A stretch of DNA of 64,000 nt from contig JAPQWV010000051.1 of assembly GCA_027422505.1 (NCBI GenBank), forward strand, positions 3,377,501 through 3,441,500, read 5' to 3'. Below the pieces are notes generated by a model, which made no database searches, had not been told where the DNA came from, and saw nothing but the letters and a program-made list of their open reading frames with translations. This document shows, one piece after another, positions 46,509 through 59,500 of the stretch. The translations under genes and the position numbers were made by a program. Numbering within the stretch: position 1 is the stretch's first letter; each line of letters begins with the position of its first letter. This stretch comes from Craterostigma plantagineum. Taxonomy: Eukaryota; Streptophyta; Magnoliopsida; Lamiales; Linderniaceae.

Positions 46509-47039
46509 TAAACATAACGGCAATCTATACATAAATACCTAATAGAAAACTAAAAAGCCACTTCAGTCCCTTGTCAGATATGTTTTTAAGCTAGGTACCC
46601 ATTTGAATAAAAATTTTACACTTAGGTACCTAATCATCTAAGATTACCAAAATACCCTTATTAAATGATTTACAATTTTATTTCAGTTTTTTTTTCTCTG
46701 CAAAAATCGAGCTCCATCCCGTCGTCGACAAATTTTCTTCTTGTCTACCACCTCCTTCCCCTCGAGCCGGTGCTGGACAACGATCGACAAGCCTCTTGAA
46801 CGTTGGGTTCTCGATTTTGGGTCTTGATTTTGTCAGGTAAGCTTTTCTTTTACTTTGGATTTGGTTATTCGATTGCACGCGTTTCTTCAAGGTTTAGCCC
46901 AAATCCGGGATCTGAATGCGATCGAAGAGCTCTATATAAGGGTGGAATGTTAGGATTTGATAGTTATTGAGGCTAATCCATCGAGATTTCGGATTTTGTA
47001 TAACTGTTACGACGTACCATTTGCTATGTATATAAAAAA

Positions 47040-48010
47040 CGTACCATTGTATGTTGTTTTATCGTACCTAAATATATTATGCCAGTTTGGTACCGTAAGA
47101 AATGCCAACATGGTACTTTTATATATGCAAATTTGGTACTGTAACATATGCCAGTTTGATACTGTAATATATGCCAATGGTAGTGTAATTTATGCCAACA
47201 TAATACTGTAATATATGCCAATTTGGTACGCAAAATATTTGCAAATTTGGTACAATAATATGCCAGATTGGTACCGTGATATATGCTAATGGTAGTGTAA
47301 TTTCTGCCAACATGATATTGTAATATATGCAAATTTGGTACTGTAATATAAGCAAATATGGTATCGTAATATATGACAACATGGTACTGTAATATACGCC
47401 ATTTGGTACTGTTATATATGCAAATTTGGTATTGTAATATATGCCAGTTTGATACTGTAATATATGCCAATGGTAGTGTAATATATGCCAACGTGATACT
47501 GTCATATATGCCAATTTGGTACGCTACATATATGCAAATTTGATACTGTAATATATTTCAAATTGGTACCGTAATATATGCCAATGGTAGTGTAATTTAT
47601 GCCAACATGATACTGTAATATATGCAAATTTTGTACTCTAATATATGTCAGATTGGTACCGTAAGCGTAATATATGTCAACATAATACTGTAATATACGC
47701 CAATTTGGTAGTGTTATATATGCAAATTTGGTACTGTAATATATGTCAGTTTCGTACTGTAATAAATGCCAATGGTAGTGCAATTTATGCCAACATGATA
47801 CTGTAACATATGCCAATTTGGTATGCTACATATATGCAAATTAGGTACTGTAACATATGCCAGATTGGTACCGTAATATATGTCGATGGTAGTGTAATTT
47901 ATGCCAACATGATACTGTAATATATGCAAATTTGGTACTGTAATACATGCAAATTAGGTATTGTAATATGTGCCAATAAAGTACTGTAATATAGGCAAAT
48001 AAGGTACATT
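47040..48010. repeat. GTACC minisatellite, inverted copy, about 20-24 bp unit
   Basis: About 40 units of the type TGGTACTGTAATATATGCCAA, the reverse complement of the array at 35995-36674. Higher-order structure is visible: the run GCCAATGGTAGTGTAATTTATGCCAACATGATACTG recurs roughly every 145-310 bp (near 47171, 47286, 47466, 47580, 47768 and 47881). Confidence 0.9.
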
Positions 48011-48882
48011 AAACATACCACGGAGTGTACTATATCATTTCAGAGATACGTACCATATAAATAAGGTCGAATTTAACACTTGGGTATATTTCGTCAGAAA
48101 CGAAGCATTTCAGAAGATGTTGATGTGGAAAAAGAAACAGACAATTTCTGACGTTTTCTGTCATGACTGGACATATTTATGACGTTTTTCTGTTATGAGT
48201 GGACAGATTTCTGACATACGAGGTATTAAATAAAAAAGGACAGCTCATATGACATTTCGTTCGCTTTCATAAATTGTTTGATGTCATATGCAATTTTGGG
48301 TACTGCAACCGTGCCTGAGATAGTACGCTCAAAACAGACAAACAGATACCCGTACAAAACAAATTAAGGTACGCCGTCCCTTAAATATGTGATACTTCAT
48401 ACTAGGGTTAGTATTTTTTGAGGTCGTACGAATTAGTTTTTCATCTGGAACCACCCTAAAATGCTAATATAGAGTATTAGTTACGTTTCAGATCAAATTA
48501 GATGCATTAGGCCTTATCATGACGAAGTAAACCTCCAAGATTTATTAGAATATAAGGATAGAAGCAAGAACATCTTACAATATAATTTAGAAAATCTGGT
48601 GAGTCCTACATGTGCGATTTTTTTGTTTTTTTAATCTATTATTGTTAGGAATTGTCAAAATCACGCAGAACAACGCGATTCACTTAGGAATCTATTTATT
48701 TTCGATTGTATAACAAATGGTACGGTATACATGCATATTATGGTACTAAATAGTGATACGGTAAAACTACAGATTATGGTACTATATATGTAAATGATAA
48801 GGTACCTAATTGTACAAGATAAGGTATCTTACTGTACAACAGATAAGGTACATCATATATTCTGTTTACGGTACGGTATATA

Positions 48883-50326
48883 TGATAAACGCATTTTAGT
48901 GCGTCTATCATAGTACTTTATTGGGGTATAACATAGTTTTAGCAATCACTTTGTGCATTTATTCAACATATTTACACTTATTTTGATATTAAAGGAGCTT
49001 AGGACGAGTTTCGGGCGAAAAGGAGCGAAAAGGGAGCAAAACGGAGCAAAAAGGACGAAAACTGCTATAGGTCACAGCCGTGACACCTAGAGCATCTGAC
49101 CGTGACCCGTGACAGAGCACAAGCTTAAAGACACTACCAAGCGTCACGGCCGTGACGTCCAGTGCTCCAAGCCGTGACGCCCGACAGAAAGCGATGGTTG
49201 ATCACTGCCCCTGGTCACGGCCGTGACAGGGCATGCACTTACCCGTGACCGATGGCAGAGAAGCCCACTGATGATGGTCACGGCCGTGACTATCGATGCA
49301 CTTGGCCGTGACGCATGGTTTCGATTTTCTCGCGTGGAGTCGGTGATGGTCACGGCCGTGACGGCCCTTGTCCCAGGCCGTGACCCGTGCGAAATTTCGT
49401 ATAAAAGCCCAAATTCGACTCAGAAAGAGGGGACTTCGACCAGATACAAATCCTAAACCTTCTAGAAACGAAAAATAGCACGAAAGAACGCAGAATCACG
49501 CCCCGGAGCGCAAGAGACGGAGTTCTACGCAAACGTGAACGAAGAACAAAGATCTACCCGAGCTTTCAACGATTATGAGTTCTTTTCTCTTAATTTCTAT
49601 TTCCTTAGTTGTTTTTCCTTCTATTATGCGTAGCTAATTCCCTTTGTGTTTGGGATTAGATGAACGCTAGGATATTTCGTAGTTAAGACTTGAAATTATC
49701 GTGACTATGTATTTTGACTATTTATCGTTCTATGAAACTATTTCGTTGCTTTAATATGTCTATGTGTTAAAGTAATTGTTTGGAAAATCGTTTAGGGCGA
49801 CAGCTAAATAACGATTAGGCCATTCGTAGAAGATAGGATTCGAGTATAGGGCGAAAGCAAATACTCGATCCTCGCCGTTAGTCATTAATGAATTTTAGAT
49901 CCCCGCGAGCGTTTAGGGCGACAGCAAACTCGCGAGCGGGCAGGAAAATTACTGCGATCTAGTCAGAATCACGTAGGAGCGATAGTTCATTGTCTTAGCC
50001 AATAATACCTAGCGGGATTCGAATCCCGAGCACTTTTATTATCTGAAAGCTTCGTACCAGTTTAACGTGCTCTTTGAATTTCTAGTCGATTTAGGGGTAA
50101 GTGTTAGGTTAAGTCATCAAAAATCTGCGTATTTTATTTAGGCTAAATATCGAGTCGATAGGTAATTACTAGTACTTGATTTATTCCTCGTGTTCGATAC
50201 TCGTCTACTCACTCTACTGCACTACAAACGATAGGTTCACTGCCTATCGCACGTCGGTGATAGTAATTTAGTATACGTTTTATTTTATCACTTGTCGCAC
50301 TTGCACAATACACCACGTGTCGATCA
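48883..50326. mobile_element. Solo LTR, 1,444 bp
   Basis: Begins TGATAAACGC and ends GTGTCGATCA. A perfect 5-bp target duplication, ATATA, flanks it at 48878-48882 and 50327-50331. No internal retrotransposon sequence or second LTR is present, so it is probably the product of LTR-LTR recombination. It carries a GTCACGGCCGTGAC repeat region (49071-49390) followed by a CGTATAAAAGCCC TATA-like box near 49397, as in a U3 promoter. The size and style suggest a large Ty3/Gypsy element, but without an internal region the family is not provable. Confidence 0.88.
49071..49390. repeat. Five GTCACGGCCGTGAC palindromes in the LTR promoter region
   Basis: Palindromes start at 49071 (one mismatch, GTCACAGCCGTGAC), 49143, 49214, 49277 and 49349, a spacing of 63-72 bp. 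Each unit also has a half-site (CCGTGAC) in between. The array ends just upstream of the TATA-like box. Confidence 0.92.
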
Positions 50327-51942
50327 ATATACATACCTAATGATACGCTTTACCTGAGCATTATGGTACTTTGTTTGCGCCAGCTTGGTACGGTAATATA
50401 AAAGACAAGGTACTTCATATCTTATGTTTATGGTATGCCATATGTTTACATAATGGTACGGTTAAGCTGCATATTATGGTACTCTGTATGTAAAAGATAG
50501 GGTATGGTAATACAAAAGAAGCTTCTTCGTATATTCTGTTTATGGTACGGTAGATATATACAATGGTATGGTTAAGCTGCATATTATGGTACTCTATATG
50601 TAAAAGATATACGATTATATAAAAGACAAGGTTCTTTATATACTGTTTATGGTACAGTATATATATATATACACATATATACGTAATGGTATGGGTAAGA
50701 TGCATATTATGGTACTCGGTATGTAAAAGATAAGGTACGGTAATATAAAAACATATGGTACTGCATAAAATACGGACAGCCTCATATAACTACACAACAA
50801 ACGAACATCACTAAGTCATGAACAACTCGAAACAGTCTCCAAACAGTCTCATCCCAACTCAAAATAAGTTAACCAACAAAAACAACACATCCTCCAAACA
50901 GTCTCACAGCATATTCAACGGGCTGTCCTACGTTATGCAAGGCCATTACTACACTAAATTCCTGTGGGGAGTATTCTCCCCCAACCTAAACGTGTTCGCC
51001 TCTACACTATAACGCTTTATCAATGCCACAATTCGAGCAAACGAATGTGACATCTTAGGCATATAAAAAAATGAAACATGGACCTTCTTATAGCTTCTTT
51101 TTTATACGGGGTCATGCTACCCTGCAAACTGCTTATGGTAGATCGAAAGAGCGTAGAATGGCACCTGGAAGACAGCTCAAATCTTGTTCCGCGGAGGCAG
51201 TTCTGCCAAAAATCCACTGTTAACAAGCAGTACCATTTTATTCACACACGGAGTACCAATGTGCACAAACAGATGGTACCAAATACGGTGATAATGTAGT
51301 ACCAAAATAAATTTACTCCATTTCTAAAAACCCCAAATCAACCCATTCCAAAATCCCAAATCCGACAACAATCAGTCCACCCATTCGAAGATGCACGCAC
51401 AATTCTACCACACTAACTTGAACCATTCCAAAGAAACCCTAATTGAACAACAAATCGATGTCATTCGAAAAATACGCAGTTATTGTTACGAACATTAACC
51501 TAAAATGCTTAAACCCAACGAAAAATGGTAAAATCAAACTAGATACAAGCCTATTAGTAATGGTAATACCACGACGAAATGCCACGACGTACTGTAATGC
51601 TGCGAGGGACTTACCTATCGATTTCAGAAGGGGAATACCACGACGAACGAGAAACCACGACGTTGAATCTGAAGCAAAAATAAACGCGGATCGATTTCTG
51701 GGGGAGTCGCGCGATTTGGGTTGGTTTGGGATGGTGCGATTTTTTTTAAACAACGAGCGTAAGGTGAAATAAGAACTAGGTAAAGGATGTAATCAGTTTT
51801 ATCAGGGTAAATCCGTCAGTTAGGTACCTATCAGTAAAATAAAATTCAGGTAGGTACCTAGGTTAAAAATAAATCTGACAGGGGACTGAACTGTTTAATT
51901 TCTATTGATATAGGTATGTAAGTGTTAATCCCCTAAATATAA

Positions 51943-52521
51943 TATTAAACTATCTATTGAGAAAGCTTGCTTTTTTTCTTTGCGATTTCGAGGGTATATA
52001 ACTTTGCAGTAGCATATAACAGTTCGTATGTAACATTTGCGGGTATGTAGTCTTTATTAAATTATTAATATATCGTGAAATTTCAAGGTTGCTGAACTAA
52101 CTATTTCTTTTTATCGAATTAGAACATAACTTAATAATATTATTATTGGTGTTCTGAATTTGTTTTATTTATTTATTTCTTATGACAATCATTCCTTTCT
52201 TGTCTATCTTGCCCGGCTTCACCGACAATTTGCAAATGCAGTCGCAATGTATTGAAAACGAAATTGATTAAAAACTAATTTCGTCCAAGAAATGACAATG
52301 ACAACGAACTCCTTCAATTGACAGGGAGATTAAAAGATTTATTTGTATTAACATATAAAGAACATATACAGATTTTCGGAATTAATAACTTAATATGTGG
52401 GAGTAAATTTATATAAAATTTGTTTGGAAAAAACAGGTCGGAAAAATGGTGCGATACAGGTTTTCAGGGAAGCTAGTTTGTTATACTTATGTAGTTTATC
52501 CAATGATTAAATATAATAGAG
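51943..52521. other. Intergenic; no feature recognised
   Basis: AT-rich spacer between the MULE and the next MITE. Nothing is supported. Confidence 0.4.
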
Positions 52522-52868
52522 TAATGTTATGGTGTTCACCTTGCGTGGGCACCTTCGTGAGCACCAACCACATCAACGCGCCAAATCGGCATACGATGGA
52601 ATTTTTTATTGATCTATAACCTATAAATGGGATTAATGAACCCGTCAGGGGTTGATTTGGCATGTTGACGTGGCACAAAAAAAAACGCCACATAATATGT
52701 GCCCACGGATGGTGCTTACCTTGCGTGGGCACCTTCGTGAGCACCAACCACATCACATGGGATTGTGAATTCGTGGGGGTTGATTTGGCATGTTGACGTG
52801 GCACAAAAAAATGCCACATAATAGGTGCCCACGGATGGTGCTCACGCAAGGTGAGCACCATAACATTA
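52522..52868. mobile_element. GTGCTCACC-family MITE with internal duplication
   Basis: Termini TAATGTTATGGTGTTCACC and TAATGTTATGGTGCTCACC (other strand). Relative to the copy at 18539-18753 it contains an extra partial unit: CTTGCGTGGGCACCTTCGTG followed by AGCACCAACCACATC appears twice (near 52540 and 52722), as does GGTTGATTTGGCATGTTGAC. Confidence 0.8.
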
Positions 52869-53847
52869 ATATTTAAAAATTATATAAAAATATGTACGTG
52901 GACGTGGCAAGACAAAACCATGGTCAATTAAATTCGGGATGTTGAAATTTGTAACACATCCCCACCAATTAAACTTAATTTTATCTTTAATCCAATGCAA
53001 TCATCTCATCCTACACTGAGAAAAAGAAAAAAAAAAAAAAAATTAAACCCCAAAACCCAAAAACCGAAAAATTGCAAAAATGAAAAACAAATTAAAAATA
53101 AAACTCCCCCTAAAGCAGTGTAACAGACAAGTGAAACTACATTAAATGCTCGAACATGGAAACTGATTCATTAACGAAGGCTCTCACATGTGAAGTGAAA
53201 CACCCATTTCATCACTTTGCTTTAATTAGAAACGTTTCTTGCCAGAAAATTCCCCAAAATCTGTTAGAGGAAACAAAGACAACGCAGACATCACCCTTGC
53301 AACAATAAAAAGATGGTCTTTTTTGAACAGCAAGAACGTGCCTTACGTTAAAATATTTTTTTTCTAAATTAAAAATCTGGCAATCATTAATATACCTATT
53401 GGGACCAACTAATTTTTTTTTTTTTTAAAATCTCGAATTTCACGGTGATTAAATTTAAATCAAACGGTTTGTTGGGGGAGGTTTGCTTATTATGTGGAGT
53501 TGTTGTTGACCAATCACCTTCTTCCTCAAATCATCATTATGAGTCTCATACGATGCTTTTTAGCTTTAGTTCTTTCCCCTTCTTACAAGCGATATCTCTT
53601 AACGACATTATAGCTTCTCCTCTTTGCAAAAGTATCAATCTTGCAGATAAAAGAAAAGGGGAAAAAAGAAATTAATAAATCTCTTAAGAGATAAGGCAAA
53701 AGAGGACTTTGTCCCTATCTCAGAGGCCCATAACAAAATCTACCAACTATAAAAAGCAAGTGTGAGGAGGGTATTATCTGATTTGCTCTTCTTCTTACTA
53801 TATTTATTTCATCCTCGGACAAAAAAAGATCAGATCATTTTTCTTCA
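52869..53847. promoter_or_regulatory. Upstream region of the GH79 gene
   Basis: A poly-A tract near 53024-53041, then AT-rich DNA. ACTATAAAAAGC near 53748, about 100 bp before the start codon, is a plausible TATA box. No gene is supported in this stretch. Confidence 0.5.
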
Positions 53848-56462
53848 ATGGGTCTTCGATTGGAGTCAAAGCTTCGCATTATTATATTGCTATATTCATT
53901 AGTATTCTGCTATGGCGAAGAAGTGAAGCTCACAGTTAATGGGTTGTCTTCCATAGCTCAAACAGATGAGAACTTCATCTGCGCTACTTTAGATTGGTGG
54001 CCTGAGACAAAGTGCAATTACAACCAATGCCCTTGGGGCAAATCTGGAATTTTGAATCTGGTATTTTTCTTTCTTTCTTTTCTTTAAAGATTCTTGCTTT
54101 GAGCTTGTTAAGGCAACCTCTGACTCGTGTTCTTTCGATATTATTTTCGTCTTGATAGGATCTGAGAAACAAGATTCTTGCAAATGCCATTACAGGTGAA
54201 AGAAAGAGATTCATTTTAATGGAAATTGCTCAAGAAAATCATGTCTTGTTAACTCTGTGTGTGTGTGTGTATGTGTTTTTTTTTTATCAGAATTCAGACC
54301 ACTTAGGATAAGAATCGGAGGTTCTCTTCAAGATCAGATTATCTACAAAGTCGGAAATTCGACGAACAAATGCCCTCACTTCAAAAGAAGAGACAATGGC
54401 CTTTTCGGCTTCTCCAAAGGTTGTCTTCCCATGGAAAGATGGGATCTTTTGAACAAGCTCTTCAACGAAACTGGGTTCGCCTTTTTTTGTCCTTTACCCA
54501 TCGTTTCGTTTTAAAGTTTTTGGGTGCGTTTGGTAAGCGAAATTCGATACGGAAAAAAGAAGTGTTAGGGTACGACGCGCAGAGCATAATATACAATGAT
54601 CCGATGCGTATCATTGCATATACCTTTTTTTTTCTCGTTGGATTCGGCACACCAAACGCACCCTTAAGGATTTCGGCGTAAAAAAACTTCAGTATTGAGG
54701 CGCAAATTTGGTAATATTTCGAACCCTACATACGCTTTTTTTCAGGCCTCTCGTGACTTTCGGGCTTAACGCTCTGACGGGGCGAAAGAGATCCAACGAA
54801 AGCGATTCGCTCATGGTGGGAAATTGGAACCCGAGAAACGCCTTCGATTTCATGAACTACACCGCCTCGAAGGGATACAAAATCGACTCTTACGAGCTCG
54901 GTAAATTTTTTTTCCCTTTTTTTTGTTTATCGAAACGTTGCGCGTTTATTCAAAATTTTTCGATTTTTTTTTTCCGGTTAGGAAACGAACTGTGCGGGAG
55001 CGGCGTAGCTGCTCGGGTCGACGCCGAGCAGTACGGTAAGGACATGAAGGCGCTTAAAAGCCTCGTGCGAAGACTCTATCCCGACCCTAGCTCCGAACCT
55101 AAGGTGTTAGGCCCGGGCGGATTTTACGATAAGATTTGGTTTGAGGATTTCCTCCGAGCCTCTGGGCCGGGCGTCGTCGACGGCGTGACGCATCACATAT
55201 ACAACCTTGGACCAGGTTATTTTATTACATGAACCTGCACTGAGATTCTATTCTGTCCCACATCGGATAATTTAGCTAGTACGACTCAATATATATACCA
55301 AAACGGCAACTTCAGCTATTTTAATTGGTGAAACTATAATATTAAGTCTAATTCTATGTTATTTTTTAAGAGTATAAAAATGATAAGGATATAGTAATTC
55401 TGATGGTTGCCACACCAATTAACCCGAGAGCAGTTACTATAAACTCTCTCCGTAGATAAAATAGAAAGATAATCTGCGACTTAATTTTTTTTGAAGCGCT
55501 TTTTTTTTTTCCTTTCTGTCAGGCGTCGACCCGAACCTTATAAGCAAGGTTCAAGATCCTAACTACCTTGACCAAGTGTCTCAGACGTATAGGGACGTCT
55601 CGACGAGCGTCAGCTCGGTCGGGCCTTGGTCCGGAGCTTGGGTCGGAGAGGCGGGCGGGGCGTACAATAGCGGCGGAAAAGACGTCTCGCACACCTTTGC
55701 CAACGGATTTTGGTTCGCCTTTTTTCGCTCTATTCTTTTCTTGCGCTTTTAGTCCGCGCTAAAATCGCGTTAATAACGAGGCGAAAATATTAGGTACTTG
55801 GATCAGTTGGGAATGGCGTCGAAGTACAATCACAAGGTCTTCTGCAGACAAACCCTAATCGGGGGCAACTACGGGCTGTTGAATACCACCTCGTTCGTCC
55901 CCAACCCAGATTATTACGGGTCGGGACAACGATACGATTTTTATTTGATGTATAATACGATACATGGATATCTTATTACCGACCCGTTTCTTCGCAGGGC
56001 ACTCCTATGGCATCGACTGATGGGAAAGAACGTACTCTCCGCGTCCCACGACGGGTCCCACTACCTCCGCGCGTACTCCCATTGCTCGAAAAATGCGGTA
56101 ATTTTTTTATTAAACTCATTCGTAATTTCATCTCCGTTGTTCATTGACGATTCGTTTTTTATCTTCCGAAGGAGGGCATCTCGGTACTTTTGATCAACAT
56201 GTCGAACTCGACGAGCTTCAAAGTTTCGTTGGCGGGCGGCGTCGGGGAGAGGGAAGAGTACCATCTGACGCCAAAGGGCGGGAATATTCAAAGCGATGTT
56301 CTATTGGTGAACGGCGTACAGTTGGGCCTTACGGATTCGGGCGAAATCCCGATGATCGACCCGCGGGTCGTCGCGGACTATTCGTCGCCCATAAGGGTCG
56401 CGCCCGACTCGTTCGTATTCGTCGTCGTGAAGGGATTCGACGCGCCGGCGTGCGATTCGTAG
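53848..56462 (+). CDS. Heparanase-like glycoside hydrolase family 79 protein
   Basis: Nine exons join in frame to 509 residues: 53848-54060, 54159-54195, 54291-54474, 54746-54900, 54982-55215, 55523-55712, 55794-55919, 55998-56097 and 56172-56462. A signal peptide is followed by family motifs: FICATLDWWP, FRPLRIRIGGSLQDQIIY, GFSKGCLPMERWDLLN, GLNALTGRK, then GNELCGSG with the expected acid/base Glu (about 199), VDGVTHHIYNLGPG, WVGEAGGAYNSG with the expected nucleophile Glu (about 317), FANGFWYLDQLGMAS, LLWHRLMG and SHCSKNA. Plant GH79 enzymes are secreted beta-glucuronidases acting on glucuronic acid side chains, such as arabinogalactan proteins. The 78-bp intron at 55920-55997 has no stop, so retention would add 26 residues. 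A MITE sits in intron 3. Confidence 0.93.
54522..54663. mobile_element. 142-bp MITE in intron 3 of the GH79 gene
   Basis: Termini GGGTGCGTTTGGTAAGCG and GGGTGCGTTTGGTGTGCCG (other strand), with short T-rich flanks. No coding content. The GGGTGCGTTTGG end is a common PIF/Harbinger-type or hAT-type MITE terminus. Confidence 0.75.
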
Positions 56463-56530
56463 GGGGCGATATTCTTGCAATTATTTCTTATAATTGTTTA
56501 TTATTATAATTGTTATTATTATTATTATTA

Positions 56531-59500
56531 GAGTAAATTTCGTTCCAGGCCCCCTTAAGCATTGTTCATTTGAATTCAGGCCCCACTACTTTAAATTTCA
56601 GTTTAAAATACTCATCTCGAGTTTGGCTTAGAGTTAAGGACCCATTTGTGCTAAAATGATCGATTTGCCCTCGATTGTTGCAAAAAATTACAGGTATATG
56701 CCATCATCCCTCATGTTCTAGTTTCCGGTCCATTTCGATTCTTCCAGCACCCAAAACGCCCTGAAATCTCTTAAATCTTTGACGTTATTGAGCAACAAGG
56801 TAAAGTCGAGTTCAATTTCTCATGGATCCTCGTAACCAACGAAAATTTTCGATGTTATGTTGGAATAATGCTTCAAACTAAATTTGAAAATTTTGCTACA
56901 AATACGAGTGAAATCTTGACTTTTGTGCTCGAATAATGTGGATTCACACCAATTCGTGTGTGGGTTTTGAGTAATCGACACTAAATAACAACGAATTTTG
57001 CCGCGACCTAATATCCAAACATTTTCAATTTCAGTAACAAATCACTTGATCTGGGTACCATTTTTTTTGCTCGTACGGAAACTCTACCATCAAAATCTAT
57101 ACCAGATTCTTAACATTGAGGAATAAATGTTGCCTCAGTAATAACAAATAACTTCAGTAACACGTCACTTTATCTATGTACCACTTTCTACTATTTTGGA
57201 AATCCTACCCTAAAAACAATAACAGATTCCTAACATTGAGGAATAAATGTTGCCTCATATATAACAAATAACGATAAGACAATAACGGTTTGCTTCTTAT
57301 AATAACTACATGCAACTAGTACGGATAGGGCATCAAGAGAAAGATCAATCGTACGACACCCAAAACTCTCTGAAATCGCAGAAATCTTCAACGTCAGTAA
57401 TCGAAAAAGGTAAAAATGGGTCCCCATAAACAACGACAATTTTCGATGTTAAGTTGGAATAATGCTTCAAACACAATTCGAAAATTTTGGTAAAAAACGA
57501 GTGAAATCTCGACTTTTATGCTCGAATAATGAGTATTCACACCAACTCGGATGTGAGTCTTAATAATCGAAATGAAATAACAACGAATTTTGCTGCGAGC
57601 TAAGATCGAAACATTTTAAGTTTCAGTAACACATCACTTTATCTGGATACTATTTTCTGCAAGTTCCAAAACTCTACCTTCAAATATTGTAACCGATTAC
57701 TAATAAATGGTACAAGTCAGCCTCATTTGTAACAAATAATAAAAAAAACAATAACGATTTCTTTCCTATAATTACTACATGCAACTGGTACGAACTAAGG
57801 TGTCAAGAGAAAGATAAAAAATTCGTTGCTGCACAAAACTCCCCGAAATTGAAGAAATCTTCAACGTTAGTAATCGGAAAAGGTAAAATCGATCTCAATT
57901 TTTCTTGAGTCCTCATAAACAAGGTTCATTTCGATGTTATGTTGGAATAATGCTTCAAACCCAATTCGAAAATTTGGTAAAAAACTAGTAAAATCTCGAA
58001 TATTATGCTCGAATAATGTGGATTCACACCAAATTGGGACGTGGGTCTTAGAATCGACAATAATTATCGATGTTAGTCACGGAATAACGAGAAATTTTGA
58101 TGCAAAATATTGGAACGTTTGTCAAATAAAAAGTTGGCTGGTAACACTTCATTTATTCTGGGTAACAATTCACGCATTCTGGGTAACACATAACTATGAA
58201 CATTCTAGAAGGTTCTACATTGTCAGAGATATTAACAGTACAATAACTTAATATTACCACATTGCCTCAAATAATACCACATGTCTGATAAACAATAACA
58301 ATATAAACAAAGGTTATACCACACTTGTAGCTACAAGAACCACAAAATAGCTAATCAATACCACATTGCTATTTCGATTATTTTCGTTCGTAAATTCATT
58401 TCGTTGGGATGTATAAGATTGACATTCATGGAAATAGGTGATATAATGAAGCCAAATCACAAAATTTCATTAAAAGACACGTTTTGCGAATGTTGATATC
58501 AATGTGTGAAAGGTGAGATCAAAAGTCATGTAAACACATAGCTCTTCTTTCACAAAATATACTAGTATCTCTTTTGATGAGACATAACATTATGAATTCC
58601 ATCGCAAACGTATTCAAAGTTCAACATTAAAGCACGAACAACATTTAATAGACCATAAACTGAAAATTTGAGACCTCAAACTAAACGATCGAAGCAAAAT
58701 GGATTTTTGAGCGTAATTAATGAAATATTTTAGAATATTATCACATTACCTGCAAATAAAACCAGATGTCTGATATAAAGAAATAATACCAACCAAATTT
58801 ATGACACTTTTGTTTGGTACAGATACCACATAATACGCTTTTCAGTATAACATCATTAATTAGACTTATTTTGTTCGTAAATTCACTTTTCCCGAATGTA
58901 TAAGATATATGTTCATGTAAGTATGTGATTTTACTAAGTTAACAAACCAAATTCCCTTAAAGACATGTTATGCGAATGTTGATATCAATATGTGAAAGTT
59001 GAGATCAAAAGTCATGTAAACACATAGCTCTTGTTTCACAAAATATACTAGTATTTCTTTTGATGAGGCATAACGTTATGAATTTCATCACAAACGTATT
59101 CAAAGTTCAACATTATAGCACGAACAACATTTAATAGACCATAAACTCAAAATTCGAGACCTCAAACCCTAAACAATCGAAGAAAAGTGGATTTGTGAGC
59201 GAAATTAATGATGTAAGTAGTATGGTATGGAAAACTATTATGCAGTATCAATATCTACAATAGTGTTAAAAATTGGATTTGTATTGATCTTTTATATCGA
59301 AGATTCGGTATTATTGGCGAGTAATGTGGAAATATCCCTTGACAATATAGAACATTCCGGATAATGCAATTCCCGCCTAAATTATCGAGATCCCGCCTAA
59401 ATTATTGAAATCCCGCCTAAAGTGGATAACACAAGTTACACAGAGAATAACAATTAATAACTTACTGGTAACACTTTCTTGTTTCGGAAAAATAGGCAAA

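Larger units (their letters stand above)
46518..51933. mobile_element. Non-autonomous MULE, GTACC-minisatellite family (member 2, inverted)
   Basis: Long TIRs match those of 33371-37619 but in reverse orientation: the left end CGGCAATCTATACATAAATA corresponds to the other member's right end, and the right end ...GTGTTAATCCCC to its left end. The 9-bp flanks TAAACATAA (46509-46517) and TAAATATAA (51934-51942) match at eight positions. 5,416 bp long, of which 1,449 bp are a later solo-LTR insertion with its target duplication. That leaves about 3.97 kb, close to the sister element. No transposase. Confidence 0.9.
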
